The notes: generated from the sequence alone by a model not told the origin. Shown: positions 34,106 through 44,729, counted from the stretch's first letter. The stretch: 64,000 bases of DNA from Theropithecus gelada (GCF_003255815.1 NC_037668.1:90077451-90141450); one strand, 5' to 3'. Made by a program: numbers and translations.

Positions 34106-34372
34106 CACTGCATGTTCTCATTCACAAGTAGGAGTTGAACAATGAGAACACATGGACACAGGGAGGGGAACATCACACACTGGGGCCTGCTGGGGGGTGG
34201 GGGGCAAGGGGAGGGAGAGCATTAGGACAAATACCTGATGCATGTGGGGCTTCAAACCTAGATGATGGGTTGGTAGGTGCAGCAAACCACCATGGCACAT
34301 GTATATCTACATAACAAACCTGCATATTCCACACCTGTATCCCCGAACTGAAAGTAAAATAAAATTTTTTTT
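34106..34372 (+). mobile_element. L1 primate-type 3' end, truncated
   Basis: 'cactgcatgttctcattcac', 'gggaacatcacacactgggg' and 'accaccatggcacatgtata' are the 3' UTR of primate L1PA/L1PB, followed by a T-interrupted A tail. The TSD 'aaacatt' with neighbours lies at about 34096 and 34379. Only about 265 bp was inserted, with no coding part. Confidence 0.85.
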
Positions 34373-34496
34373 TTAATTTAAACATTGATAAAATGCCCTC
34401 CCCATTCATACTCAATGTCATACCTAATAACTGTAGACCCTGACCACACTACTATATTCAGCCACTACCGAACTTGCCAGTCTGTCTTTTTGTTTC

Positions 34497-34805
34497 ATTT
34501 TGTTTTGATTTGTTTTGTTTTTGAGACGAAGTCTTGCTCTTGCTGCCCAGGCTGGAGTGCAGTGGCACAATCTGGGCTCACTGCAACCTCCGCCTCCCGG
34601 GTTCAAGCGATTCTCCTGCCTCAGCCTCCCAAGTAGCTGGGATTACAGACGCCCACCACCACGCCCAGCTAATTTTTGCATTTTTAGTAGACATGGGGTT
34701 TCACCATGTTGGCCAGGCTGGTCTTGAACTCCAGACCTCAGACCATCGGCCCGCCTCGGCCTCCCAAAGTGCTGGGATTACAGGTTTGAGCCACTGCGGC
34801 CAGCC
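34497..34805 (-). mobile_element. AluS-like, antisense
   Basis: A TTTTG-type tail, 'gagacgaagtcttgctcttg', to 'gagccactgcggccagcc'. The TSD 'tctgtcttt' is on both sides (about 34481 and 34811). Confidence 0.92.
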
Positions 34806-35574
34806 TCCATTCTGTCTTTTAAACCTTTCCCCAGGAGTAGGATGGCTACATTTTCCAAGGCAGAAGGGAGAGCAGGGTGGGAATGGCTGATGAACTGAGC
34901 GCAGCGCCTGAAAACACTCAGCCCTGCTGCCTGGTGCCCTGTTAGGAACATCCAAACCGATGGCACCGAGGGCTGGCGTCTCTCGCCTGCTGGGCAGAAA
35001 CCGGGCTGTGGAGGGGAATCGGCACCAAAGGCTGCTCTTTTATCCTTGTGTGGAGCAAATTCTCCCGATGCGGTATTTCTCTCCCCCCTTGTCACTTGAC
35101 GTCAGAGCCACAGATTAGAAATACATACCAAAGGAAACTCTGCAGACACAAAGGATCCTTCCACACAAAGGGGAAAAAGCTACAACCACAATAAAAAAAA
35201 AAAAAATCTATCCAACCAACAAGTTTTATTTACTTTTGGGGAAAAAATGAAGACAGTGATGGAGCTGGGATTTGTGTTTTCTCCCACAATGCCTGTGTCT
35301 CCAGAAAGCTATTTGAGGGGGCAGAGCCCAGGGCCTGGGCAAGACAGTGAGGCGATCCTTTGAAAACAGGGCTTCTTTCTCTTGGAGAAGAAACGCTTGG
35401 CCAGCTTCTTCAGATGCCACCAATCTATAACTGCCTGTGTATCCCATTCACCATCTACGTACTTTAAATCTTGGGGCAGCATTTATTTTATCCTGGAAAC
35501 TGTGACAGCCCTATTTTTAGCTGGAGGATCCCTTTTCTCTCCTTTAATCCTACTTTGAAATATTTTCTGTGTAG
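34806..35574. other. Unique DNA, no gene recognised
   Basis: 34900-35100 has somewhat more CpG than its surroundings but is too weak to call an island. No repeat or RNA gene recognised. Confidence 0.4.
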
Positions 35575-35790
35575 ACTGGAGGCTGTTCACAGAAAGGCCC
35601 ATTAGAAGCCTCTTAGTCCAAACTTGGTCTGGGAGATTGGTGTTCTGAGGCACAGAGAGGTTAGGGACCAGCTGTAAATCACACAGCTTAGTGGTGAATC
35701 TAGGCTCCAATCCCAGAATACACTGACCTCCAAACCCATGCCTCCCCCAACAAACTCTACTACAGGGTAGCACAAAGTGGTTAGCCATCT
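35575..35790 (-). repeat. MIR SINE
   Basis: 'tctgaggcacagagaggtta', 'gtaaatcacacagcttagtg' and 'ctaggctccaatcccagaat' in reversed MIR order. Confidence 0.7.
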
Positions 35791-35839
35791 GATCTCCAAA
35801 GACAGAGGGCTCTGTGAAATTCCAGTTTTATGGTCATTT

Positions 35840-35945
35840 AATATGGAGCATGACCCTGGGCAAGTCACTTAACCTCTCTGAGCCTCGATTTCCTTACCTA
35901 TACATTGGGGATTATGGCAGTAACTAACTCTAGGATTAGGGTGAG
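35840..35945 (+). repeat. MIR SINE relic
   Basis: 'ccctgggcaagtcacttaac' and 'ctctctgagcctcgatttcc' in forward MIR order, facing the reversed MIR just before it. Confidence 0.75.
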
Positions 35946-36164
35946 GCTTGACTATGCCAGGGATCGACACACATGTACATTATGATATTGTACTGCTCCT
36001 GTTTCACACACAATCGAGTGGATCTGTGATAACTGCATCCACGCCACCATCCAGAAATTGGCAAGAAAGGATTGTTCTCAAACCCATTGTGCAGATAGGA
36101 AAATTGAGTCCCCCCCAGAGTTGACATAACTTGCACAACATCAGAGTTTTAAAAGTAAGTAGAT

Positions 36165-36252
36165 AGGTGGAGGCTGCAGTGAGCCATGTTCATGACACTG
36201 CACTCCAGCCTGGGTAACAGAGTGAGATCCTGTCTCAAAAATAAATAAAGTA
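36165..36252 (+). mobile_element. Alu right-end fragment
   Basis: 'ggtggaggctgcagtgagcc' through 'cactgcactccagcctgggt' to an A-rich (AAAT) tail. Only the last 85 or so bases are present, so it is 5' truncated or a free right-monomer relic. Confidence 0.85.
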
Positions 36253-36369
36253 AGCATATTCTCAGCACTAAGAAGTCCTACATATCCTTCCCACCATACC
36301 TACAGAAGTACAGGTTGAACTAGGAGTAAAAGTTGCCTCTTCCCTTCCCCCTGCAGAGCAGAGCCACAA

Positions 36370-36490
36370 GTGCACAAACACATACTCCATGGCCCTTTCC
36401 TGTAACCTGGAATCAGCACAGGTCCTGGCACAGAGCAGAGGCTCAATGCAGTTTCAAAGAATGGGTGAATTACTGAATGAATGAAAATCC
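36370..36490 (+). repeat. L2 LINE 3'-end relic
   Basis: 'gtcctggcacagagcagagg' then 'ctcaatgcagtttc' and 'gaattactgaatgaatg' match the L2 terminus. Confidence 0.5.
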
Positions 36491-36955
36491 CAATCTGCTA
36501 AGAATGGAATAGCCTGAAGCAGGTGTCTTGTTGCAGAAAGCAGGGGCCAGGCAGGCAAGAACTCTGGTAGCAGCAAGCAAGAACCCCGTTCTCTCCTTAG
36601 CATGTTCTGCAGGAAGAAACCTTTGACAAGGTCAATAGCTGGGCCTCTGATCTCAATGGTCCATCAAGGGTGTCTCCCAGTCTGGCCCACATGGCCCAAT
36701 CCAGGACCCAGGAGGTAACTGTGAAGCACGCGTGACCCTCCTCCAGCTAAAACAGATGTAATAACATTGCAGGCAAGGGGTGGCGAACAGGCCAGGGAGA
36801 GGGCCCATCTGTCTTCCTAATTGTCAACTCTGCCCATAATAAGATTTTTCTCCCTGTCACACCTTAGGCTGCTACTGAACTGAAGCAAAACCAAGATATC
36901 CATCTTCCAGCCATGATCTGTGGCCTTCATAAAGTACCAGGGACGAAAAGAGGTT
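36491..36955. other. Unique DNA, no gene recognised
   Basis: Nothing assigned. Confidence 0.4.
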
Positions 36956-37115
36956 GTTGGCTAAGAGAAGCAGACAGAGCTGGAAGGAGCTTTAAACTGC
37001 AAGTCAGGAGCTTGGGAATCCCTACTCATAGCCAGCTGTGGGTACTTAGGCAGACACCGCACCTCACTGAGCATCCATTTTCTGTAAAATTGAAGTCCAA
37101 AGTTTTGGAAATGGG
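36956..37115 (+). repeat. MIR-like relic
   Basis: 'aagtcaggagcttgggaatc' and 'gagcatccattttctgtaaa' weakly follow the MIR head and core. Confidence 0.4.
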
Positions 37116-37269
37116 TTAATGGAGCAGGGAGCTGTGAATCATGTAATATTGTATGCAAGATATTTTAGGTTTTATGCAGTTGGAGGAGAGTATCCATAAT
37201 TTTCATCAGAATCTCAAAGATGTATGCAATAACCACCATCCCTTCCCCACATAAAAAAAGTTAAGAAAT

Positions 37270-37720
37270 ATTGGACAGTTTCCATCCAACAAGCATTTTT
37301 TGAACACCTTCTATGTGCCCTGCTCTGTGCTAGATACTTGGAGAGTCCTGCTTTTAAGATGCTCAGTGTAGCTGATGTTTGCTGTGACAGAAGCATGTCC
37401 AGGGAACTTTAAGAACAAAGAGAAGGCAGCATTTGCCTCTATCTTGTCAGGAAGGGCCTTCTACAGAGGAAAAAACCTTACATTTAATGCTGAAGTTAAA
37501 AGCTAAGAGTGCATTCACTGGGTGGACAAGAAGAATATTTTAGACCAAGGGTAGTAGTATGTGCAAAGGCAACGCGTGGCCCAGGAACCATCTGAAGCAT
37601 AGTTGTGCTGAACATATTGAGGGTGCTCATTGCAAGGGGCTGGGGAAGTGTTAGAGCCAGAAATGAGGCTGGGAAGGTAGGTAGGGCCCAGACGAGGAAA
37701 TGCCATGTAAGCCACCCTAA
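37270..37720 (+). repeat. Ancient dispersed repeat, unnamed
   Basis: 'cattttttgaacaccttcta', 'tgtgccctgctctgtgctag', 'gtgcaaaggcaacgcgtgg' and 'gcattcactgggtggacaag' recall the same old repeat text as the copy near 19.8 kb. Confidence 0.35.
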
Positions 37721-38124
37721 GGAATTTTACACTGTCGACAAGTTCTTTCTAGTTTTAAAAGTCTAGGGTGAGCCACCACTCCCAGCACAAATCTCCCTAA
37801 ATGTTGGGCAGAGGCTTTGGTTCACTGTGAGCTGAATGGACACTAGGGAATGAACCACTGCTCTTGGCACCACGAGTGGCATGGGCTGTCTGACCAAGGT
37901 GCACACATGAGGCAGTGAGTCCAGCAAGCTGCTGTTGGTCTCTCTCTCTCCTTCTCCCCACACTGTGATCTAGCCAGGGGGCTTCCAACTGCTCATTATT
38001 ACAGTTGAGAAAGGAAGGCACTCAATGGGATGCACAACTAAGGGACTGCCCATTTGGGCCCCTGGTAGTAACTCAGCCAAAGAAAGCTTTCAGTTCCTCT
38101 AACCCACTCTGCTACTCACCTGAG

Positions 38125-38405
38125 GCTGTCTCACATGCGGCTCCTTATGCCTAGAAGGCTCATTCCACTCTCTCGTGTCATTCTGCAGACTGACCGACTA
38201 CTGGACTTGTCAGGTTCTCAGGGTATCTAGTCTTTTCAAAGAACTCAGCACTGGAGAATTCTCTATTTATGTGAGTGATTTGATTCCTGTTGGTGTTGGC
38301 CACTGGAATGCAAGCTCCATGAGGCCAGAAAGTGCCAGTTTTGTTCACTTCTGTACCTCACTACGTTGACCAGTGCCTGGCACAGAGCATTTGTTGATTG
38401 AATCA
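38125..38405 (+). repeat. L2 LINE 3' end
   Basis: 'ggaatgcaagctccatgagg', 'gttttgttcacttctgtacc', 'cagtgcctggcacagagca' and 'tttgttgattgaatca' are a well-preserved L2 3' terminus. Confidence 0.75.
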
Positions 38406-38984
38406 GTCTGGTCTGATTCCTCAGCCATTCCCCAAAACTCACTTTCCCCAGGTCACGTTATGGTCCAGTGAGGTGGGAAGTCTGGGTTTGAAAAGGCAAT
38501 ATTAGAACAGACTGTGCCTCTATTTCCAGTGTAGCTTCCCTGTGTCACATTTTGAGAAGCTCTAAGCAACCTGGGCTTGATTTACCTCGGAAGGTCCTTG
38601 GGAATCGTGTTTAACTCAAGATGCTTTCTCCCCAGGCCTCAGCCGGGTCACTGGCTGCATCTGATCCTCCTCTGGCCCTATTTGGTGGATAGGACTTTGC
38701 CCAGGCCTCAGGGGGTCCTCCTTCCTCTCCTGGAATCTCCTCCTCCCTCTCCTGGAAAATACTCCCTCTTTGCCCTAAAGGCTTGCACCCCCAGGGCGCT
38801 TAGGAACTAAGACTTGCTTCGGGCAGCCCCGAAGGATGCCCAGGGCAAGAGTTAGGTTCAGACCCAGCTTGGAGGCCATGGGCTGGACTTTTCAACTCCC
38901 AGTTCTGGCCAGTCTGCGGGGACAAAGTACCCAGAGTCACCTTACCGGAGAGGCAGAAGGGAAAGGAGGAGCTCACAGGAGGCA
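38406..38984. other. Unique DNA flanking the CpG island
   Basis: C/T-rich (38620-38790). No exon supported. Confidence 0.4.
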
Positions 38985-39455
38985 TGCCGGCTGGGCAAAG
39001 CGCCCTCGGCGGCGTCTAGAGCACTGGAGCTGCCCCACTGCCTCCACCCAAGGTCGCGGCCCAAAGGGAGCCCTCGAAAGTTCAGCCAGAGGCCGAGGAG
39101 TGCCAGGGTTGTCACTACGGGGAGAGTTTTGCGACAGGAGAGGGACTAAGAGCTCGATTCCAGGTAGTAGGGGGAACCCGAGGCAAGCGCCCAGTCCCGC
39201 AGGCTGCATCCCCGACCGCAGCGCCCAGCTCGGAAAAGCTGGGCGGGGGCTGCACCACCTGAGCCGCAAGGACAGCACGGCCTCCCCCTACTCATCAGTG
39301 TTCTCCATCCCTAGAATCGGGGCGCGGAGAGCCAATCCGGGCTGGAAAGGGAGCGGCGTCCACCCTTGGGCAGCCCAAGCAGCCCCCCTCCTTTTCTGTC
39401 GCAGACCCCAGGCTGGGAGGCGGGGGCGCCAGGTCGGCCCAAGCTGCTGCAGCCA

Positions 39456-39470
39456 CTGCCTTAAAGGCAG
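39456..39470. promoter_or_regulatory. Perfect palindrome in CpG island
   Basis: CTGCCTTAAAGGCAG is an inverted repeat of 7-bp arms about one central base. It could be a dimer binding site. No specific factor is claimed. Confidence 0.4.
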
Positions 39471-39618
39471 CGGAGGACGCGGCGCTGGGGAGGGGGCGAG
39501 GCGGGTGGCGGAGGTGAGAGGAGAGTGGTCGAGCGCGGGGGCCAACACCCGGGTCGCGCAGGGCGGGTGTTGGACACCCCGGCGCACTGCCGGGGACTGG
39601 GGTCGCAGAGTCCCTTAC

Positions 39619-39980
39619 CTTGGCGAGCTGCGGAAGTCGTGCGCGAGGCGGCCCGCGGTGCACCCGGCCGGGGCAGCTAGGCGCACACCCCGGCTTCGGG
39701 GCGCACGCAGCCTCCGGGTGCACAGTCCGCGTCCCAGGCGCGCACCCCGGGGCTGGCGCACCCTGGTCGTCCGCGGCGCGCACACCCTCCAGGCGCCCTC
39801 TGGCCGGCGGGCTCGGCCCTGGCCCCGGCGCACCCCTGTGGGCACACCCACCGCGGCGGATGCGGGACTGGCCAGGCGCCGCCAGTCGCGGCTTCGTCCC
39901 GCGTCGCCAGCTGCCAACAGCGCCCGAGTCCCCGCCTTCGCTAGGGGAGAAAAAAAAAGACTCCTGACGCGGCGCGGGCT
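39619..39980 (-). other. Candidate first exon (minus strand)
   Basis: Read toward position 1, the GC-rich segment ends 'ctcgccaag' at 39619 and is followed by GTAAGG, a strong 5' splice site (AAG|GTAAGG). The upstream limit is a guess placed at the edge of the island, as no TATA box is visible. One reading frame ends exactly in the TAA of the donor, and neither minus frame here begins with ATG. The exon may therefore be 5' UTR or part of a long non-coding RNA. The matching acceptor and later exons would lie at lower coordinates and were not identified. Confidence 0.4.
39645..39870 (+). repeat. Degenerate GCGCAC-type minisatellite
   Basis: Motifs 'ggcgcacacccc', 'gggcgcacgcag', 'ggcgcgcacccc', 'ctggcgcaccct', 'cggcgcgcacaccc', 'ccggcgcaccccc'-like and 'gggcacaccc' recur about every 20-60 bp. 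This gives the long open frames their Ala/Pro/Arg/His repeats. Confidence 0.55.
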
Positions 39981-40089
39981 TTGGTGTGTAGGAAGGGGCA
40001 GAATTGTGAAACCGAGGGGAGGGTCTTAGCCTCGATAAACTCAAAAGCCCTTGATAAACATGAGTTTAGAAGAAAAACTTTTTGAAAAG

Positions 40090-40275
40090 AGACCAAAAAC
40101 TCCTAACCTGTTCATAGTGCTTTTCAGATTCCCAAAGTGCTTTCGTATGCGTTTATCTCGGTTCATTTAGACATTTCCATCCTCTTTTGATAGGTGCAGA
40201 AACAGCACCAGACAAGGTAATGACTTGCTCCAGCCAGGACTGGAACCCAGGTCTGGCCACTGGGAAGCTGGGTGC
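40090..40275 (-). repeat. MIR SINE relic
   Basis: 'catagtgcttttcagattcc', 'gtaatgacttgctccagcc' and 'ggactggaacccaggtctgg' in reversed MIR order. Confidence 0.65.
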
Positions 40276-40337
40276 AGTAAGTGAGGTGCTCGCCAGCGGA
40301 CGTGGTCCAGTGAGGGCTGGGGTCCTAGTAACAGATC

Positions 40338-40644
40338 TTTTTTTTTTTTTTTTTTTTTTTGAGACGGAGTCTCGCTCTGTCGCCCAGGCTGGAGTGCAGT
40401 GGCTCGATCTCCGCTCACTGCAAGCTCCGCCGCCTCCCAGGTTCACGCCATTCTCTTGCCTCAGTCTCCCTAGAAGCTGGGACTACAGGCGCCCGCCACC
40501 ACGCCCGGCTAATTTTTTTGTACTTTCAGTAGAGACGGGTTTCGCCGTGTTCGCCAGAATGGTCTCAATCTCCTGACCTCGTGATCCTCCCGCCTCGGCC
40601 TTCCGAAGTGCTGGGATTACAGGCATGAGCCACCGCGCCCGGCC
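40338..40644 (-). mobile_element. AluY-like, antisense
   Basis: Long pure poly(T), 'gagacggagtctcgctctgt', to 'gagccaccgcgcccggcc'. TSD 'cctagtaacagatctttt' before and 'cctagtgacagatctttt' after (one mismatch). Confidence 0.94.
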
Positions 40645-40775
40645 CCTAGTGACAGATCTTTTACCTCTCCTAAATCGTCTTTTTCCATTTCCTTTTTTCC
40701 TTCCCAGTCCTTGCTGTAGTCCCACTCAGGAACCCTAAGTCTTCCATTTCACACTCCGACCGCCCACCAAAGGTT

Positions 40776-41078
40776 TGTTGCTGTTGCTGTTGCTGCTGCT
40801 GTTGTTGTTTGAGACTCGCTCTATCTCCAGGCTGGAGTGCAGTGGCGCGATCTCGACTCACTGAAACCCCTGCCTCCCTGGTTCAAGCCATTCTCCTGCC
40901 TCAGTCTCCCGAGTAGCTGGGACTACAGGCGCACACCTCCACGCCCAGCTAACTTTTGTATTTTTAGTAGAGACGGGGTTTCGCCATGTTGGCCAGGCCA
41001 GTCTCAAACGCCAGGTGATCCGCCCTCCTTGGCCTCCCAAAGTGCTGGAATTACAGGCGTGAGCCACCGCGCCCGGCC
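40776..41078 (-). mobile_element. AluS-like, antisense, with CTG/TTG tail
   Basis: The tail at 40776-40808 has become a (TTG/CTG)n triplet run. The body ends 'gagccaccgcgcccggcc'. The TSD 'cccaccaaag' is on both sides. Confidence 0.92.
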
Positions 41079-41119
41079 CACCAAAGTTTTGTATCAGTTC
41101 AAAATGTTTGCGTTTCAAC

Positions 41120-41255
41120 TGCTAATTTTGAATGAACAGCTCAGTAAGTGCCTGGTGGGCATTGTGCATCATAACCCTCGGAGAAAGGAGCTGCTGTTAC
41201 TCTCCCTTTACAGGTGAAGACAACAGAGATGGGGAAGTAGAGGGCCATGAAGCCC
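41120..41255 (-). repeat. MIR SINE relic
   Basis: 'cagtaagtgcctggtgggca', 'ctccctttacaggtgaagac' and 'agagatggggaagtagaggg' in reversed MIR order. Confidence 0.6.
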
Positions 41256-41670
41256 GTAAGACTCTGGATGCCAGCTCTGACCCCCACCATGGGCATCCTT
41301 CATGGGCCCATTGGCAAGGGCTAACATTTAAACAAAGGGGTTTCCTTTTTGACATTGTGACCCAGATGGGGGAGTACTTTCTGGGACTTTCCTTTTACAT
41401 TTTTATAGAAATATGGTTATTAGAACGATTTCACTTCCACTAGAGCGCCACTGGAGCAAATCAATATCCCAGAGCAATAATAAATGGCAGCAGAGACTTG
41501 GTCCCAGTGTTGGGACATAGTAGGGAGTGGTGGGGACTGTGGTGAGCCTGATAGGAGCTCCAGGCTCTTGCCCAAGGGACCAGGCTGCTGCTACTCAGCT
41601 CAGTCTATTTTGCCATCTAGGGAAAGGGATTCATGTGGCCAGCTCCTCCCATTTTTAAAAAGAAGCCATC
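41256..41670. other. Unique DNA, no gene recognised
   Basis: Nothing assigned. Confidence 0.4.
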
Positions 41671-41958
41671 AGCCAGACACAGTGGCTCACGCCTGTAATC
41701 CCAGCACTGTGGGAGGCGGAGGCAGGTGGATCACCTGAGGTCAGCAGTTCGAGACCAGCCTGGCCAACATGTAAAACTCCATCTCTACTAAAAATACAAA
41801 ATTAACCGGGCGTGGTGGTGTGTGCCTGTAATCCCAGCTACTTAGGGCTCTGAGGCAGAAGAATCACTTGAACCCGGGAGGCAGAGATTGCAGTGTGCCG
41901 AGATCGCACCACTGCCCTCCATCCTGAGCGACAGAGCGAGACTCCATCTCAAAAAACA
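41671..41958 (+). mobile_element. AluS-like
   Basis: 'gccagacacagtggctcacg' to 'gactccatctcaaaaaaca'. Full length with a short degraded A tail. Confidence 0.9.
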
Positions 41959-41999
41959 GAAAGCAATAAGTCAGATATTTAAGTGAAGGCCCCAAATTT

Positions 42000-42335
42000 G
42001 TTAGGAGCTCATTTGTGTAATGCTAAACACTTTCTACATAGGTCAACATTGTTCAAGCCAAAGGAAATGGCTTTATGGATCAGATCCAGCCTACAGGCCA
42101 GGGGTTTGTGCTCTCATGTCTGGGGGCACTTCATACTATTTTCATTTAGGCTTCCCATCATCCCTGTGGGATAGACCCAGTGTGGATCATATTTCCATTT
42201 TAGGGAAGAGGAAGCCCAGTTCAGGTGGGCTCCAGAACTGGCCCAAGGTCACACAAGCAAATTGGTGGAGCTGGAACTGAAACCAGACATTCCACAACTC
42301 CTGGTGCTGGAATCTTTTCTCTGGGCATTCTCTGA
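42000..42335 (-). repeat. MIR SINE, with extra sequence
   Basis: 'aatgctaaacactttctaca', 'ttccattttagggaagagga' and 'gtcacacaagcaaattggtg' in reversed MIR order. The middle is longer than usual, so an insertion or two fragments are possible. Confidence 0.55.
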
Positions 42336-43015
42336 TCTCATGGAGAATTTGTTTCTTGGTTCTGGGCATTGTGAGCCAAGTTAGGGGCTGGCACTGGGGT
42401 GTGGAGATAGCACCTTTCCTGGGAAGATGGAACGGGAGTGCCAGACTGCTGTCCTCGAAAGCAGGAGACCAGCCTGATGACTCAGAGATGAGACTGTGTC
42501 TTGAGGGTAAAGCTGAGTCAGAGAAAGCAAGATCTGAACTGCGGCAGCTGGGGTTTCTGAAGCCCAGATTAGGGTACTGAGAAACTGGGAGAAGAAAAAC
42601 AGACAAAGTAAATCCTCTATCCCCACCCCCACTCCCCCCCACCCACATACACACAAAACCAGAAGCCCCAGACACCCAGACACCAGCAAGAACATTGCCT
42701 ACTATTCCTGTCGTGACAGGAAAGCATCAAGAGTTAGACTGTAAGGTGGGCCCCTCGTATGGTCCTGGAAAGAGGGAAACTTTTTCAGGCAGCAGGTCTC
42801 TAGAATCTCAGGTTTGGGCATCTCCACTGCAGGACCCAGCCTGGGCCTTTCAGACAGAGTGAGTACTCGTGTTGAAAACTGATTTAGAATGACTGGGCAC
42901 AATGCTACTGCAGTCTGATCCTCTGTGATCAAAGGACTGAGCAGCAGACAGAATACGGTGTCTCTGTGCCTTTGCTGGAGTTTGGGGTTGTGTGTAGGAG
43001 GATTAATACTAGTCA
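42336..43015. other. Unique DNA, no gene recognised
   Basis: A short C-rich/CA-rich run lies at 42615-42655. Nothing else recognised. Confidence 0.4.
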
Positions 43016-43019
43016 CTAT

Positions 43020-43463
43020 TGTGAACCCAGAAAATCTGAGACAGGTCTGAGTTAATTTAGAAAGTTTATTTTGCCAAGGTTGAGGACGTGCCTGTGACAC
43101 AGCCTCAGGAAGTCCCGATGACATACGCCCGAGATGGTCAGGGCACAGCTTGGTTTTATACATTTTAGGGAGACACGAGACACCAATCAATATTATAAGA
43201 AGTACGTCAGTTGGGTCTGGAAAGGCGGGGCAACTTGAAGCAAAGGCAGGAAGACTCTAAGTGAGAGGGAGGGAGCTTCCAGGTCACAGTTGCATTCTTT
43301 GGAGTTTCGGATTAGCCCTTCCAAAGGAGGCAATCAGATATGCATCGATCTCAGTGAACGGAGGGATAACTTTGAATAGAATGGGAGGCAGGTTTGCCCT
43401 AAGCAGTTTCCAGCTTCAGTTTTCCTTAATGATTTTGGGGGCCCAAGATATTTTCCTTTCACA
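43020..43463 (-). mobile_element. Endogenous retrovirus solo LTR, perfect TSD
   Basis: A 444-bp element starting TGTGAACCC and ending CCTTTCACA, so it begins TG and ends CA on either strand. The 4-bp duplication CTAT (43016-43019 and 43464-43467) is exact, as in class I (ERV1-type) insertions. On the minus strand it has a TATA-like box (reverse of 'ttttata' near 43155) and an AATAAA signal (reverse of 'tttatt' near 43066) in the right order for U3-R-U5. No internal viral genes are present. The family is familiar but I cannot name it with certainty. Confidence 0.88.
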
Positions 43464-43484
43464 CTATCTACCATATACCGGCAT

Positions 43485-43660
43485 TTCACATACATGACAC
43501 AATCTCATTGGGACTCACAACAAAACTGAAATAGCTGTTCTGTTATTGAGGATATGAGGCACAGTGTTACCTGCCTGAGGACACACAACTAGTAAATTGG
43601 GGAGGTCGGATTCCAACTTACATCTTTGTAACCCAAATACTAAACCTCTCTAACTGTAGG
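43485..43660 (-). repeat. MIR SINE relic
   Basis: 'cacaatctcattgggactca', 'ggatatgaggcacagtgtta' and 'actagtaaattggggaggtc' in reversed MIR order. Confidence 0.65.
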
Positions 43661-43812
43661 CCTGGAAATTGGGGCCAACATGGAGATGTATCACTCAGAT
43701 CTCACTTTAAGACAGGACTGCCAGGCCGCAGCCATGTGGTTCGCTGGCAGCCCCCAGTGTGGTGAGCTCCTGCAGTCAGTGGTGTGTTAGTAATGTTTAA
43801 CAACCAGCTCAC

Positions 43813-44116
43813 TGGGCGGCGCGGTGGCTCACACCTGTAATCCCAGCACTTTGGGAGGCTGAGGTGGGTGGATTACCTGAGGTCGGGAGTTCAAGACCAG
43901 CCTGACCAACATAGAGAAACCCTGTCTCTACTAAAAATACAAAATTAGCTGGGCACGGTGGCGCATGCCTGTAATCCCAGTTACTCGGGAGGGTGAGGCA
44001 GGAGAATCACTGAACCTGGGAGGCGGAGGTTGTGGTGAGCTGAGATCATGCCATTGCACTCCCGCCTGGGCAACAAGAGCGAAACTCCGTCTCAAAAAAA
44101 AAAAAACAAAAAAACC
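43813..44116 (+). mobile_element. AluS-like
   Basis: 'ggcggcgcggtggctcacac' to an A tail. An imperfect 'cagctc' duplication lies at each end. Confidence 0.9.
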
Positions 44117-44590
44117 CCAGCTCTTAGCAGGGAGAAATGTGTGCACATATACAGTGGGTTCTCAGTATTCTCTGTAGTTCTATAAGTTCTATAAAGTGGC
44201 TTCAAACACTGACATAGTGAATACTGAACCATTGCTCTTAGAGGAAATGCAGAATAAGGTGCCTGAGGGCCTCTAGTTACATTTTCGTCAGCCCATTAAT
44301 ATCTAACCTTGTTTTAGCTATATTTCTGTTTAAAGACTCCATATGTCAGGTATGATTCTGACATGAACATTGATTGGTATTTTTGTTTACATTAAGGATT
44401 AAAATGAAAGTAAAAGAACAAAGGTGTATATTGGAAACTTCATTCATTATTCAATAGCATGAGTGACTTCTTTGTGAATCAGGTAACTGTTTTCAAATAC
44501 TAGAATATCCCTCAATTTTTTGTACTATTTCCAATGTAATAGCTACAGACATGGCATACTTTTAAATTTAGTATGCAATTTTAACCTTTC
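44117..44590. other. AT-rich DNA, possible DNA-element relic
   Basis: 'cagtgggttctcagtattct' at 44153 and 'gtgaatactgaaccattgc' at 44217 form a rough inverted pair, hinting at a small DNA transposon. I cannot name it. Confidence 0.3.
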
Positions 44591-44729
44591 TCCTTTACTT
44601 TCTTTTGTCTAGAACACTGTACAGGTTTTTGTGTGAGCATAAATTTTCATTTCTTTAGGAAAAATACACAGGAATGAGACTGCTAGCTCATATGATAAAC
44701 GTATTTTCAACTTTATAAAAAGCTACCAA

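Larger units (their letters stand above)
38985..39990. promoter_or_regulatory. CpG island
   Basis: About 1 kb in which CpG is frequent and GC content is high, ending sharply at AT-rich text near 40000. It is free of Alu or other repeats, contains Sp1-like GC boxes (for example 'gggcgggggc' near 39241), and holds open frames on both strands as GC-rich DNA often does (39295-40044 minus, 38836-40029 plus). The plus frame starts with ATG outside the island and shows no known domain. CpG islands usually mark promoters. The donor at 39618/39619 argues for at least a minus-strand transcript. Which gene it serves cannot be told from this window. Confidence 0.85.

Noticed and set aside
38836..40029. 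397-codon plus-strand open frame, and 249-codon minus frame (39295-40044)
   Set aside because: Both lie in GC-rich, stop-poor CpG-island DNA, overlap on opposite strands, show no known domain, and partly encode a degenerate minisatellite. The minus frame has no ATG start.
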